This document shows, one piece after another, positions 44,904-56,489 of a DNA stretch of 64,000 bases. Under the pieces are notes generated by a model. It searched no databases. It was given only the letters and a program-made list of their open reading frames with translations, and was not told the origin of the DNA. Source of the DNA: Inonotus obliquus (taxonomy: Eukaryota > Basidiomycota > Agaricomycetes > Hymenochaetales > Hymenochaetaceae); contig JAJHTX010000008.1 of assembly GCA_032164295.1 (NCBI GenBank), forward strand, positions 1,860,001 to 1,924,000, given 5' to 3'. Within the stretch, counting starts at the first letter, position 1. Each line of letters opens with the position of its first letter. The position numbers and the translations under genes were made by a program.

Positions 44904-45542
44904 ATGGACAGACATATAGAAAGACCAGACCTCGATGAAAAAATTTCAGATCAAAACTTCTCTCTGTTTAAAGAGTGTCTAGCTAGTCGGGTTATTGTTT
45001 GTCTCTCAGCTTCCGAGGCTGGAGACTCGGAGGAAGGTCTTGATGAGTTCACTCACTACCTCGCTCAGGAAGCCTGGCCTACATTACCGACCGATATCCA
45101 TGAATTGTCGTACAATACAAATCCTATACCAGATGCAGATGAAGTGACTCTTGATGTTCCCCCGTCATTTACGGATACTCTCGCAGCATACGGGCTCATC
45201 ACATCCCATGACTCCGATGAGGCACACATCTTCCTCCGACACGTCCTCGAATCGTACATATCTCTCGCAACCAAGCCATTGCCAGTCTGGTCCAGTACGC
45301 GTACAGAAGAATGCGAAGTTTGCTCGCGAGTCGTACCGCTGACGTACCACCATCTTATCCCACGCTCAACTCATACGCGCGCGATCAAACGCGGTTGGCA
45401 CCCTCCAGAAATGCTTAATAGTGTTGCGTGGTTGTGCCGGCCATGCCATAGCGCGGTACATGCAGTTGCGTCGAACGAGGAGCTTGCAAAGGAATACTAT
45501 ACTGTTGAACGATTGTTGGCTAGACCTGATATTCAGAAATGA
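44904..45542 (+). CDS. HNH-endonuclease-domain protein
   Basis: An intronless 212-codon frame from ATG 44904. The C-terminal third is an HNH module: CEVC (Cys137, Cys140), TYHHLIPRS with the HH pair at 149-150, an Asn at ~172 (EMLNSV), and the second zinc half LCRPCHSAVH (Cys178, Cys181, His186). The two CxxC pairs form the structural zinc site. The central His is the expected metal-binding nuclease residue. The N-terminal ~125 residues are acidic, helical and unrecognised. Fungal proteins with this arrangement are widespread but unstudied. DNA nicking or repair is inference from the fold. An upstream GTG could extend the N-terminus but would be unusual in a fungus. Confidence 0.8.
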   Translation: MDRHIERPDLDEKISDQNFSLFKECLASRVIVCLSASEAGDSEEGLDEFTHYLAQEAWPTLPTDIHELSYNTNPIPDADEVTLDVPPSFTDTLAAYGLITSHDSDEAHIFLRHVLESYISLATKPLPVWSSTRTEECEVCSRVVPLTYHHLIPRSTHTRAIKRGWHPPEMLNSVAWLCRPCHSAVHAVASNEELAKEYYTVERLLARPDIQK

Positions 45543-45732
45543 GCAAAGTATGCTGCAAAGCAGAGATGGGGGACGCGGAGAGGATGATTGCAGTAATGGT
45601 GGGAATGGCAATTCAATGTACACATTATACAACAGCAATGCAGATGACTGGACATGAATAATCTAGCGTACTGTGATGCATTCATTTTGAGAGGTGGAGG
45701 TCGAGAAACATGACCAAAGATGATGATGATCT

Positions 45733-47112
45733 TTAACCAGGTCGTTTCCATCGAATGCTACGATCATCCGTATCGCGGTTGGTTCTCACCTGCGTCAGGT
45801 CAATAAACTCGCCTTCACCGGGACCACGCTCCTCACCTACCAGCTACGTGAGTACGAATATGTGCATGTAGGGAAGCTTGTACTCACTCCGATCAATAAT
45901 ATCAGGATCATCTGCGTCCACGTCAATATCATCCATACCATCGTCATCATTTTCCCAACGATCGTTTGAGAACGCATCCGGGTTTGTTTTTCGATCAACA
46001 GCCAGGTCAGCCATCATGCGTCGCATAGAGTCCTCTTTCATAACCGAGAGTCTATCGGCCTTCTCTTTCCGTAGTCGTTCGAGTTCAGGGAGATACTCTC
46101 TAAAAGTAGGATAAACTAACATTCCAGAGGGTAAGGACATCCACATACTTCTCATACTCTTCCCGTGAATTTTCAACAGCGTCGAAAAATTCTTTCATTC
46201 CATCACCAGTGAGCGAAGAGACACCGACGGCTTTCAAGTGCCTGTAAAATTCGTCGAGAACTAACGACATGCTGTTCATCAAGCTATTCATGTATGTCGG
46301 CTCCCCTTCGGAATCTCTCGAATTCGCGTGGCTTGCGAGGGCAACTTGGAATGCCTCAAAGTCTGTCATCCATTCTAGAGCAAAGTCATGCCGTTGTGCA
46401 TCCGTCTTGTTGAATACGAGGATGAACGGCAGCTTGGTTTTGTAGAGGATGCTGCATGCATACAGCATGTTTGACATGAAAGTTGCGGGTGCTGTTGTGC
46501 GTGGTGTGTCGATGATATAGGCAACGACGGTTGGAAAGGTGGATGCAACTGCGTCTGTGATGATAGCTCCAGAAGCAGACCAGGTGAATATCTCGATTTG
46601 TCCTGGAGTATCGAGAATGACGTGACTAAAGTGATGAGTCAGTCGACGGAACATCCAGGGGAACTTGTAGTCGGACTTACCGCAAACTATCCGCCCTCTT
46701 CTCCACCAGCTCTAACACTTGGTCGAATTTGGTGGTGAACAGGTTGAGTGCTGTAAGGATACCACCGTTCGGTCCGAGGTTGTACCTTCAAGTTTACAGA
46801 CAACAGAATGGACGAACACAGACGTCAGTCGCCGCAGCAAGAGCAGCAACGGACTGCATACTGCTTCATAACCTCTTTATAGTTGACTGTATCCCTTATG
46901 TCTATGTTAGCATCAAAGGGCGTGCTGGCGACGGCCGGGTCGAGGTTGAGTAGATATGGAGGCGCCGGAGGGTCGAGTGAGTGCAGATATGAGTTCATTC
47001 GTTGGACGAAAGTTGTCTTTCCTGAGCCAGCCATGCCTATTGTTATTATTACTATCGGTTTCTTTTCTATATTTCCAGTCGTGGCTGACGTTGATGCCGT
47101 TGACGATGACAT
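45733..47112 (-). CDS. NPA3: GPN-loop GTPase 1 (NPA3/XAB1)
   Basis: Five exons: 47112-46862, 46785-46681, 46625-46149, 46099-45888, 45836-45733; 382 aa. P-loop [14 protein letters not shown] (residues ~27-40), the defining GPN loop in [16 protein letters not shown], switch [17 protein letters not shown], and base-recognition FNKTD. A helical C-terminus has [20 protein letters not shown] and an acidic Asp-rich stretch before [12 protein letters not shown]. This cytoplasmic GTPase helps assemble and import RNA polymerase II. The exon 5 acceptor was chosen so that DRS continues to EERGPGEGE. The gene is divergent from TMEM19 with 222 nt between start codons. Confidence 0.92.
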
Positions 47113-47194
47113 AGTTTGCGCCGTCGTGATTGTTGTTGTTGAATGAACACTGAACAGCAGACTGCAGAGCGAGCTCGAAATTCTTGTTTTTCCA

Positions 47195-47218
47195 CACGTG
47201 ACTGAGAATATACACGTG
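47195..47218. promoter_or_regulatory. Paired CACGTG E-boxes in the GPN1/TMEM19 divergent promoter
   Basis: CACGTG at 47195-47200 and 47213-47218, 18 nt apart and both followed by A, between the two start codons. bHLH factors such as Cbf1 bind CACGTG; their role here is inference. Confidence 0.5.
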
Positions 47219-47334
47219 ATTGAATATCCCTATTTTTTTGTTACGTAATACGATTCAAATTATATTATTTTTTGACCTGAAGCAGGTCCTTCTTTGTCAC
47301 TGATGTTCCGCGTTAGTTGACATAGACAACCATC

Positions 47335-48445
47335 ATGGATATTCCTCTCATCCCATTCCTTCTTGCCAGTGTACTTGCAGCTCATGGTCTTCGCAAGAAA
47401 TCCTTATCACCATCCGGCGCATTGGCTGCTTTCATCATCGGGTTCATCATGATGTCTGCCCGAGTGCGTGCCTTTGGTGTCTCGCTCATCGTGTTCTATT
47501 TAATTGGTTCGAGAGCGACTAAGATGGGGAAAGCAACAAAGGAAAGCTTGGAAGAGGGTCATCAGGAGGCTGGGTATAGGTCCGCTCAGCAAGTGTTGTG
47601 TAATTCATTCTCAGCCTTTCTGGCGACGTTGGCTTGGACGGCACTATTCGTTCCTGAATCACACATTGCACAAGTAATGTCCGGGTGGACCTCGTCTTAT
47701 ATGGATAGCTATTCCTCCGAGGAGGAATGGTGTCCGCTATCGGCTTCCCATGGAAATAGATGGAGTCGATTTCTCTTACTTGTCACTCTCGGGTGAGTAG
47801 AATTCTCTTATTCCAATTTATGGCTCTTTGAATATCTCCCAGACACTTCGCATGCTGCCTTGGAGATACCCTCGCTTCAGAGTTAGGCATCCTTTCCAAG
47901 TCACCTCCGATCCTCGTTACTACATTTACACGCGTCCCTCCGGGCACGAACGGGGGTGTCTCCGCACTCGGTCTCTTTGCATCGCTCTCGGGTGGGGCTG
48001 TCATGGGCCTGACTATGGCAATCTCATTGGCACTCGAGAGTGCTGCATGTAGAGTTACGATATTACCGTTATTCGCGGAACTCCTTTTCGTTGGGGCGGC
48101 AGGTGGATTGTTCGGATCTTTGGTGCGTCGTTGCTGATTTAATGTGTGGCACTGAACTAGCATTCATTTGGAACTTTGCGATGCGCAGGTGGATTCTCTT
48201 TTAGGCGCTACGATACAGAGCACAAGATATTCGAATACGACAAAACGTGTCTTGCTCGATGAGGCACCAGTTCATAATTCTTCTAGTGATGTGAAAGTCA
48301 TCAGCGGGCTCGACTTACTTTCAAACAATCAGGTAATTGATGTGTCCTATTCGAAATGTAAGATGCTATGCTGACTCTGAGGTCGTTTAAGGTTAACCTA
48401 TTGTCCTCGATCATAACTGCACTCGCCACAGCATATTTCGCATAA
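47335..48445 (+). CDS. TMEM19 / DUF92 integral membrane protein
   Basis: Four exons: 47335-47792, 47843-48122, 48189-48332, 48392-48445; 311 aa, in phase. Helices: [56 protein letters not shown] cytosolic loop [11 protein letters not shown] follows. The conserved DUF92 core is [36 protein letters not shown] and [23 protein letters not shown]92 is shared by archaeal, plant (VTE6, a phytyl-phosphate kinase) and eukaryotic TMEM19 proteins. A polyprenyl-phosphate kinase-type role is plausible but unproven in fungi. The last exon (17 codons) gives a final hydrophobic helix. Confidence 0.9.
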
Positions 48446-48975
48446 CCCATCCCATTTTCACCCAGTATTTTGGTTCAATGAGGAAGCTAGAAGCGATGTA
48501 GATTGTGTTTGGTGACCTACGATGGTTTCGATGAGAAAGAAGTGATCCAGTACTCCGCGTCCCGTCGGCCGCGCTTAGAACATGTCTCCTTATGGTTTGT
48601 CTGGTTGGGGCTAGGGGAGGCGGCTCTCCGATGCTAGGTCTCGTATTTATGATACTCTTAGCGATGGGAATGTAGACTCCTTCTGTTGATTCCCACCTTG
48701 TTCGAGGATATTTAGACTACTCGGGGTGGCCTTTGAACGTCTGGTTCCTGGCATCTAGCCATCTAGCCTAAGCTTACCTGGCCGTGACGCTGACGAAGTC
48801 TGATCACCTGTCCATTGGGGCGCTTATATGCATATCTGTCCGCCCACTTATCTCGCGATTGTATGTTTTTTTTTTCATTCTTTTATCAACCCAATTTAAA
48901 AATCTCCATTTTTCGTCGCCTTCATTAAGCTCGCACTAACGCTACACTACCTTGCTCTTAAAATGATTGAGCGCT

Positions 48976-50720
48976 TCATTTGGCTTTGCCATCACAAAAG
49001 CCAATATCTTCCCTAGAGAGGCTTCGAGAGGAGCAGGACAAATCATCCTGAATGTTACTTTGTACGTTCCACTCCTTCACCTTGTTTTCAGATCACGGAT
49101 CTAACTGTTTGTTCGCCTTACTCTAATAGACCATGCCTAATGTTCTCTAAGATTGTCCCGCCTTCACTCCCCAAAATATCAACAATCTCGGTGTAATTGT
49201 CTCCATGGCGTTCATATAAGAGGCCATTGGTCTATTCCTTGCATGGAGTACAAAGTGGTTCTGGTTTCCGCACCGATTCCGATATGGAATCTTGTGCGCG
49301 GGTACAATATCAAAATATAGTGACATTCGCGAGTAGGAGCCATGCCCTCTTGCCTTGTCTCGATAGACTAACGATATGTTGTGGACTGATAGCTACTGCG
49401 ATTATCGCAAGTATAGCCTTTCAACCCATCTACAGATGAGAATATCCTCTGTTGCATAGGTTCCAGGATTTATCCTGGTTTTCTTTGTGAGTCCTGCCTC
49501 CCTCCCCCCAAGCGCATTAACCAATACATTGTTATAGATCTCCCTCTTTCATCTGCGTGCACATCGACTCATGGAGATGGACTATGTTGGTCCGGACGTT
49601 GAGGATGAAGACTTACGGGTATCAGTACCTGTGAGGGTATAGCTGAACATGCTAACCCTCATTTATGTCTTGCGCTCTGCCCCGTCTGGCCGCGATGTTG
49701 AAAAGCTCGAAACCAGAATAACGATTCCGGAGTCAATGAAGTGAACGCGGTAGAAGTAACGGCTGTTCATCTACCCCCGAACGTGATTGCTGAGAAAGCA
49801 GAGTGACGGGTGACGTTCGGTCCTGACGAATCGACTTCTGCGCCTACTAAATCAGGTCCATCTCAGGATCCTTCACTACATTCGTCCCGTACCCCATCAA
49901 TTGGACCTTCCCCTACCTCACAAGTTAGCACCCCACCTCCGCACCGAAAAAGGGTCCTCAAGATCTCACGTTCAGCAATCCGCTCGCTACTCCTTCCGTG
50001 ATTGATTACTATCATCGTCAGTATCGCCATCGCAGTGGTTACTTCCCTAAAGGCACTCTTCACGTTCATATCTAATTCACCTATTCCAAACGTGCCTGAT
50101 GGTCAACCTCCACTTGCTTTCATCCCTGAGTCCTTGACTGCGCAGAGTATGTCGGCGCCGCATCCATCCCACACGGTCTAATTTGTTTAGGGAGTGCCGT
50201 TGCACATGTACAACTGCCATGGAGAGGTGAATGGGTTCTCCGTCCGATAGGCGCAAGTTTGTGGTTCTCGATCACAAAGATGGTATTGTTACCTATCCTT
50301 GGCGTCCTCATTGTCCAGGACCTCGTCCATGAGGGGTTCATCGATCAGAACGACAAAATGTTGCGATTTGTTTTGCATGTGCGTATTTCTTGAGTCTATG
50401 AACGCGTCTATTGTCTAAGTTGTTTATTCATTCTATGTTTCATAGGTTCATATTGGCGGTGCCACCTGCAACTTCTCAGGTAAACCTCGCGCATGTATGC
50501 TCTGGGACAGGTGAAGCGAGCCACTCCCACTGTTCCTTGTACCTCAGTATGTTCTCATGTTTATCTCTATGACCGTCCTCAATGTATATTCTTTATCCAT
50601 TCTGTTCTAATACCTTTCTTTCGTCATGTCTTGCATACAACCAGCCATTATGCTACTTATCATACGTTGTCATGACCTATAATCTCATCGAACCGCAATT
50701 AAATCATGGCTTGCACATGT
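48976..50720 (+). pseudogene. Broken auxin-efflux-carrier-like (ECM3/PIN-type) transporter gene
   Basis: Fragments in the right order match the membrane-transport family PF03547: FGFAITKANIF with SRGAGQIILNVTL, PCLMFSKIVP, NINNLGVIVSMAFI, EAIGLFLAWSTKWFWFPHRF, FILVFF with LFHLRAHRLMEMDYVGPDVE, IPNVPDGQPPLAF, GLICLGSAVAHVQLPWRG, ITKMVLLPILGVLIVQDLVH and PPATSQVNLAHVCSGTGEAS. The gene is interrupted. The frame changes after KIVP (~49160). A TAA at 49217-49219 splits AFI from EAIG. A TGA at 49999-50001 follows RSLLLP. The frame changes again near 50140, before YVGAAS. Some introns (49062-49129 among them) are still recognisable. The first helices are degraded. Its product would have been an ER or plasma-membrane carrier. 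Confidence 0.75.
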
Positions 50721-51056
50721 ACATTACCGAGGAAGAATACAACCTTTCTCTACCTCGAATAGATGCTTCACAGGACTCAGGGGAAGTCGAGTATCTTTGT
50801 TGATAACGAGACTATCCCCCCCGGATCAACAACGTAATCTTGGTCTGAATATAAACCATTATCGTCATCCTTTATTGCTATCAGCTACTACTATCAGTAC
50901 TACACAAAATAAAAATGAGCATAGTAGGTTGCACAAAAATGGCAGTTTGCAAGTGAACTGCAACGTGACCAGAACCAAGCAGCAAAGTAGAGGTGGCAGG
51001 GCAAACAATATATAAGCACCATTCCAGACATGTATAGTTCCCATTAGCTGTCTACG

Positions 51057-52106
51057 ATGCCCCAACACGACGGAGGGCTGCTGAAGCCGCCCGAGAAAGG
51101 GAAGAATCAACCTAAGTCTCGGAGCCGGAAGCCAAATCCTCAGAAGCGCCTATCCTCAGAAGCGCCTCGCAGAAGGTATGCCAACAACAATGATAGAGGG
51201 AAGGACTAACAATCTAACAACCTATTAACTTATGTACAGTATTCCGTAGAGAGTTTATCTTCAGTGAGACGGAGTCCTGGGACGACCCGCCAAAGATTAG
51301 TGTAAACCCGATATGTGACCGTGACGGAAAAAAGTATAGAATCACAGCAGGTAATGTTTGAAACGAACAGCAGTGAAAATATGACTCCTCAGACGCTTGT
51401 TTGTAGCACCCAGTTATTGGCGTTGTCATTGCTACAAATCCGGCGAGGAGCATGAGAGTCTGCATGATGACACAGCGAGGACTGAATTCCAATCGACTGA
51501 TGAAAATATAGAAGTAGCCTATCTCAAACTTATTTTGGAAGTTATTGGCGCTGCAATATCGCATCATGATTGGCACATTGAGGAACATAAGAAAAAGAAT
51601 TATGAGGGTTGGGAAGATGGCTTGCAATTGAGTATGGCTTGAACTATTCCTATATTAGATTAAATCTCACATTTCACTGGGCAGTGGCCGATTACAGCGA
51701 AAAAACCAGTAGAGGTACAGTGAAGGTCGAGATAGGTAAACTGCTGTAATGATTAGCCGTTCCTATCTGACCAGTTACTTTAGAGAAGCTTCAGTGGGAT
51801 TGCTCAAGTCATAGCTCCATCAACTCAGACATAGTGCGCGAGTACACAGGAGAATCATTGTCAGATCTCTATCGGAAGCTCCTCAAACGTGACAAGGAAC
51901 ATCACGAGCGTCATAGGGCGGAACTTGAAGCAGGACAAAAGGTGGAACTAAAAGAACTGGAAAAGTTGGAAAGACAGATAACTGACAATGGAGAAAGCAG
52001 CAAACGAGGTGTGGACAGGGCATTGCGGACGGAAAACCCTAATCTCTCTAACAGCCCAAATAGGCAGGGCCCACCAGAGTTCGAATATACTGTGAAAGAT
52101 CATTAG
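51057..52106 (+). CDS. Orphan protein with Cys/His- and Glu/Lys-rich segments
   Basis: Five exons: 51057-51175, 51250-51350, 51407-51631, 51685-51714, 51775-52106; 268 aa. All introns are GT-AG and phases agree. The N-terminal ~40 residues are basic (KSRSRKPNPQKR), encoded partly by a 15-bp direct duplication (TCCTCAGAAGCGCCT). The middle has SETESWDDPPKISVNPICDR and SYWRCHCYKSGEEHE. A helical stretch AYLKLILEVIGAAISHHDWH is followed by a Glu/Lys-rich coiled coil (DLYRKLLKRDKEHHERHRAE). The fourth exon is 30 nt. No family is recognised. The multi-exon reconstruction supports a real gene; function cannot be guessed. Confidence 0.6.
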
Positions 52107-53091
52107 AGACACTTAGTAATCGCGTCCACTGCAGAGAAGCCGGAATCCTATCCCGCTGCAGTACTTGAATACATGTACCCATTATATATTGAGTTAACTA
52201 TAACAGTGTTTGTTCCATCTTGACTAGGTGTGAATCTCTGAGACTTGAGTGGAACTGCAACAAGATTCTCCCATCCTTTAGATAAAAACACAGAGGTGAT
52301 GAGCCATCACAGCCATCTTGTAGTCCGTTGTTCCCACAATCACACTTCCTGAAACATTTGTCTCGAAGCAACTTGAAGGAGACAGCTGCAGCCTGCAGCG
52401 AGACTTGAGTAGATGCGTAGAAATGTCGTGACTTTACGTGCAATAGCCAACTGCACAGTAAAGTCCGACTAAATTTACTTTCATGACGGTGTCGTTTTGA
52501 ACTGTACGACCTCATCGAGATAGTCTACAAGGAGTCCCTTCGAGTTGGCGTTCGGTTGTGAAGACAGGTACTTAAGTATGTGATTTAGTAGGGGGCAGCA
52601 GATCCGATACGCCGGATGCGGTGACGCAAATTGAAACTCCGATGTATCTATTCCTTATCTGTGACACAACGTGAACGTGTGACAAAACGGAAAGGGCCAA
52701 GTACGTACTCTGTATCACAGAAAATTTAGATAAAATATTCCAGAAAGCCGGGTTATGCTTCCTTATGCCTGTATAATAGCGCAAGGACTTGAATCAGTCT
52801 TGGTTCCCTGCTACGCTGCTCTAATTCTTCTCGCTATCGTTAGGAGCAATATTACCCAGAATGTTCTATCTTCTTTGCATATCCAACTTGTGGCGTTTAA
52901 TCCTTCTGGACATATTACTTCCAAGCAACATATATATATTGCACACGTCCGCCACTTCATCGCTGCTCGAGACATAGCTTTCATAAGTGGCCTTATCACC
53001 CAGGGTGCGTCTTTTACTAGTCGCTCCTCTCTCCCAGCTACGTCTTTCATAACTGGATCTCAGGTGGTTAACTTAGCAGATTACATCGGAA
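52107..53091. other. Intergenic region between two orphan genes
   Basis: AT-rich; short ORFs on both strands without families. It includes the promoter of the 53092 gene. Confidence 0.4.
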
Positions 53092-53808
53092 ATGTCACGC
53101 CATAGTAGTATCAGTACACAAGGAAGCATTTCGACTCAGGGGAGTTGCTGCAGCACGACTTCACAATCGAGCGTTGCACAGGTTACCAGATTGCTTGCAA
53201 GGGCATTAGGTGCAAAGTGGACGTACGAGCTTATCAAAGAAGGTTGCGATGTAATAGAAAAGGCACTCGAAACTTCGACTACGGAGGAGAATCTCAAACC
53301 CATTGGAGGACAAATCACTTCTTATTTGGATTTTTTGAAGAAAGGAAGGGACGCTTTGGTGAAACCTACTGCTTTGGTTCAGGATTCGCTCAATGCTGTC
53401 GTTCCTGATTCGTTTTCGGAAGACCAAGACGGTGAATTGATACAGCAAACAGCTAAAGAACTGCAGTCGCTGTTAGACATCTACGACGCCACAGTGGATG
53501 CAATGCAAGAACGTCCGGAAGACATTCACAACGTCAAACTTCATTGGGACGCAGCTTACGAGAAAGCACGGTACCTCTGGACTGCTGCATACAAAGAGCA
53601 CGAAACTCGACTTGTTGGGTTGTATCTGACGCAAACTGGTCGCGTAACGGTTGATGACTTTGATGAAGAAGTTGCTCGTATTAGAATGGAGATTAATGGG
53701 ACTTATCACAAGCGAGTAAGCGAAGATGACTTGATCAAGACTGGGAAGAGGATTCGGGATAGAGAGGTGATGGCTAAGCAGGGGGAGAATGAGAACGTTG
53801 CAGTATAA
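53092..53808 (+). CDS. Orphan helical protein
   Basis: An intronless 238-codon frame from ATG 53092. The N-terminus is Ser/Thr/Gln-rich with two copies of ISTQGS. From residue ~30 the protein is helical (TRLLARALGAKWTYELIKEG, KELQSLLDIYDATVDAMQER). It contains LVGLYLTQTGRVTVDDFDEE, which resembles the YLSQTGRV peptide of the 26344-27711 orphan. No membrane segment or enzyme motif is seen. The gene sits alone between two intergenic gaps. Confidence 0.55.
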   Translation: MSRHSSISTQGSISTQGSCCSTTSQSSVAQVTRLLARALGAKWTYELIKEGCDVIEKALETSTTEENLKPIGGQITSYLDFLKKGRDALVKPTALVQDSLNAVVPDSFSEDQDGELIQQTAKELQSLLDIYDATVDAMQERPEDIHNVKLHWDAAYEKARYLWTAAYKEHETRLVGLYLTQTGRVTVDDFDEEVARIRMEINGTYHKRVSEDDLIKTGKRIRDREVMAKQGENENVAV

Positions 53809-54050
53809 ATAGCAGCGGACGCTTAGAAATAATTATCATCAATATTTATAGACACTCCGTGCTCTGAATAAGTTGAAACAACGTAGACTCTGTGTGCATG
53901 CATGATTCGGATCTGTGTCTAATTAAATTAGAGCATATCTCCTCGAAGAACCAATTGACCTAATGAGGTTGACTCAAGCCTGCCCTGATGACGAAGACAG
54001 GCAACACTAATTATACATACATAGACATTTGGCTTATACGCACTTTTTCG

Positions 54051-56314
54051 CTAACCATAAACTACCTTCATATAAAAGCCCAACTCCTTCTCAAGAGCCG
54101 CCACAATCGTTTCAGCCTTCCTCCATCCGTGACCTTCACCTTCAAACAGTTCATATTCGACTCGTCCTCCCCGCTCACGTATGACCTTCAACATATCCTC
54201 TGCCTGTGAGGGCGGTACGACTTTATCATCCGCACCTTGCAATAACTATTCACATAATCGTTAATTCAAATTCAGAGTAGAGTAAATGCTAACGCACCAG
54301 TAAAGGTACCTTGATCTTCTCCGCATGAAATATGGGGGACCTTGATTTAAGCACATACGAAATCTCGTCTGGATTCCCTCCGAGTAGCTTATCCATATAC
54401 CGAGATTCGAATTTATGAGTATCCTTGATGAGCGTGAAGAGATTTGACACGCCAAAGCTTGAGGTGCCTGCGGCGTATGCGGAAGAACGACCTGAACAGA
54501 GGGATTGGAGAACTGTATATCCGCCTGCAGAACCGCCTGTGATCATGACTTGCGAAGGATCAATGGAGGCGTGGGGAGGGGAGGTCAGGGCTTGGACAGC
54601 GTCCACTGTATCGCAGACGTCCGTTATTCCCCATTGACCGTCTAGTCGTTGTCTGTGAAGCAGCGTATTAGAGTTAGTGTATACTTTCCGTTTCTCTGAT
54701 CACAAGAGCAGGGTTAATAGTACGCACATGTATTTGCGTCCATATCCAGATGAACCACCGTAATTCACATCTACCCATGCAAATCCGCGACTCGTGAAGA
54801 ACTGCTTGCGCAGATTAAACCCTTGATCAGCCATTGCAGTTGGTCCACCATGTACGGATATAATAGATGGTGGCTTCTCTCCTTCGGGTCCCGAGAAATT
54901 AGGATTTTTTGGTTCATAAAAGACAACGTATAATGGGAAACCATCGCGCGTCTTTAATTCGAGTGGTGTAGGTGTAGAAAAGAAGGATCTATCGATTTTG
55001 TCGGAATCTGAATTTGAGCCTGAATCTACGCCGGATATGACTGTGAATTTGGGTTCATCGTTCTCGTCGAGAAGAACTTCCACTACGGCGGTGGGTTCAT
55101 CAGTCTTCACGCCAAGGAACACAGCGGATCGCGGTCCAGTGCGTCGGACATTCTTGATGACGACATACGGGGATGCAAGACCTTTCAACGTTCCGGTCTT
55201 CAATTCAAGTAGGTACGAAATGTATCGACCATTGTGAATCGCAGTCACAAATGCAGAAGAGTCCGATAACACAGCAGCAGATGCACCACCAAGAAGCCAG
55301 TCCGGCTCTGAAAAGTCTTGTTCGAGAGGAGAAGGAAGGACTGGACGCGGTTCGGCCGAAGCATCGGAGACGTCGATGATCCATGGGTTCTGGAAACCTG
55401 ATTCATCGGAAAAGAAGAAAAGAGTGCTCGGGGCGACCCACTGAGGTCGAACGGCGCTTTCTTCCTTGTGTAATCCTTTGACCTTCCTTTCTTGTGTAAG
55501 ATCCAGGCTATCGGATCTATTGGTGATGACGAATGACAAGTATACTTGCGCTCCATCCCACGGCATATCTGGATGGTCCCATTGCACCCAAGCAAGGCGT
55601 ATTCCATCTGAGTTGAAAGTAGGTGCGGCATAGAAGTCTGCACCAGCTGCCAGCGAGAAAACCTGATTCATCCTAGTGTTAATCGTTACAAGCGTAGTGA
55701 CCACGTCTGCTGGAGCCGGATTGGTATGATCTTCGAGGATTGCGACGAGAAGGTGAGGGGAAGTCGGATGAACAGCGAGATCAGCGAAGCGGTGATTCTT
55801 GTTATCTGCAATCCGAAATCAGACTTCATTTCTATTTGGATAATGTATGATCAAAAGCTAAACAAGGAGCGCAAGGCTAATCCACCGTAATCACAGGCAA
55901 GTGACCTAGATGTATGCGTCTGAATCTCTAAGAGAGTGACTCACCAGGAGTAACAGGAGTCGGTTCAGCCCCATCAACATTCGTATCAACCTTATACACT
56001 CTTCCATCAGCAAAATTGGTGAAATATACGATTCCGCCATGGACAACGGTGCTTGCCCCACCATACTCTTGCACAGCCGAGCGCGCATTCCATCCCTTTC
56101 CAAACACATCCTTCTTTGTTGCAGCATCGACAAGGACATTACGACCTGCTTCAGATGGACGTTTTTCTATGTAATAGATTGCGTTTCCGTTGGGATGTAG
56201 TCGAGACGGTATTGGGTCAACGAGGACATCGTCGAAGGAGACACCGGCCTTTGCTACATATGCTGCGCTGATAGGCGACTCCCAAGTACCGAATGGTGCA
56301 GCCTTCGCAGTCAT
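54051..56314 (-). CDS. S9-family peptidase (prolyl-oligopeptidase type)
   Basis: Four exons: 56314-55945, 55805-54728, 54652-54298, 54245-54051; 665 aa from the family-typical MTAKAAPFGTWESPI. The N-terminal two thirds is a beta-propeller. The C-terminal hydrolase domain has SIISVHGGPTAMADQGFNLR, WVDVNYGGSSGYGRKY, nucleophile GGSAGG (Ser near residue 525), LLQGADDKVVPPSQAE for the Asp and FEGEGHGW for the His. This is a complete Ser-Asp-His triad. The family removes dipeptides or acyl-amino acids from short peptides. The frame stays open to an ATG at 56425, which would add a hydrophobic segment (IIFLPISLCIVIF) and could make it a secreted or membrane-anchored form. The start is therefore uncertain. 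Divergent from the GH28 gene. Confidence 0.9.
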
Positions 56315-56489
56315 TGTACCAGTGAATATCACTATGCACAAAGAAATTGGAAGGAAGATAATGGGTTGTATGCCTAATTGTGACTGTGATGACTGAGGTC
56401 TACTTTGATCCAATGATCGGCGCATCACCGAACTTCAACTTGCCCGCTAAAACTACTAAAGACCGAATGAGCGTGCTGAGGGTACGACA

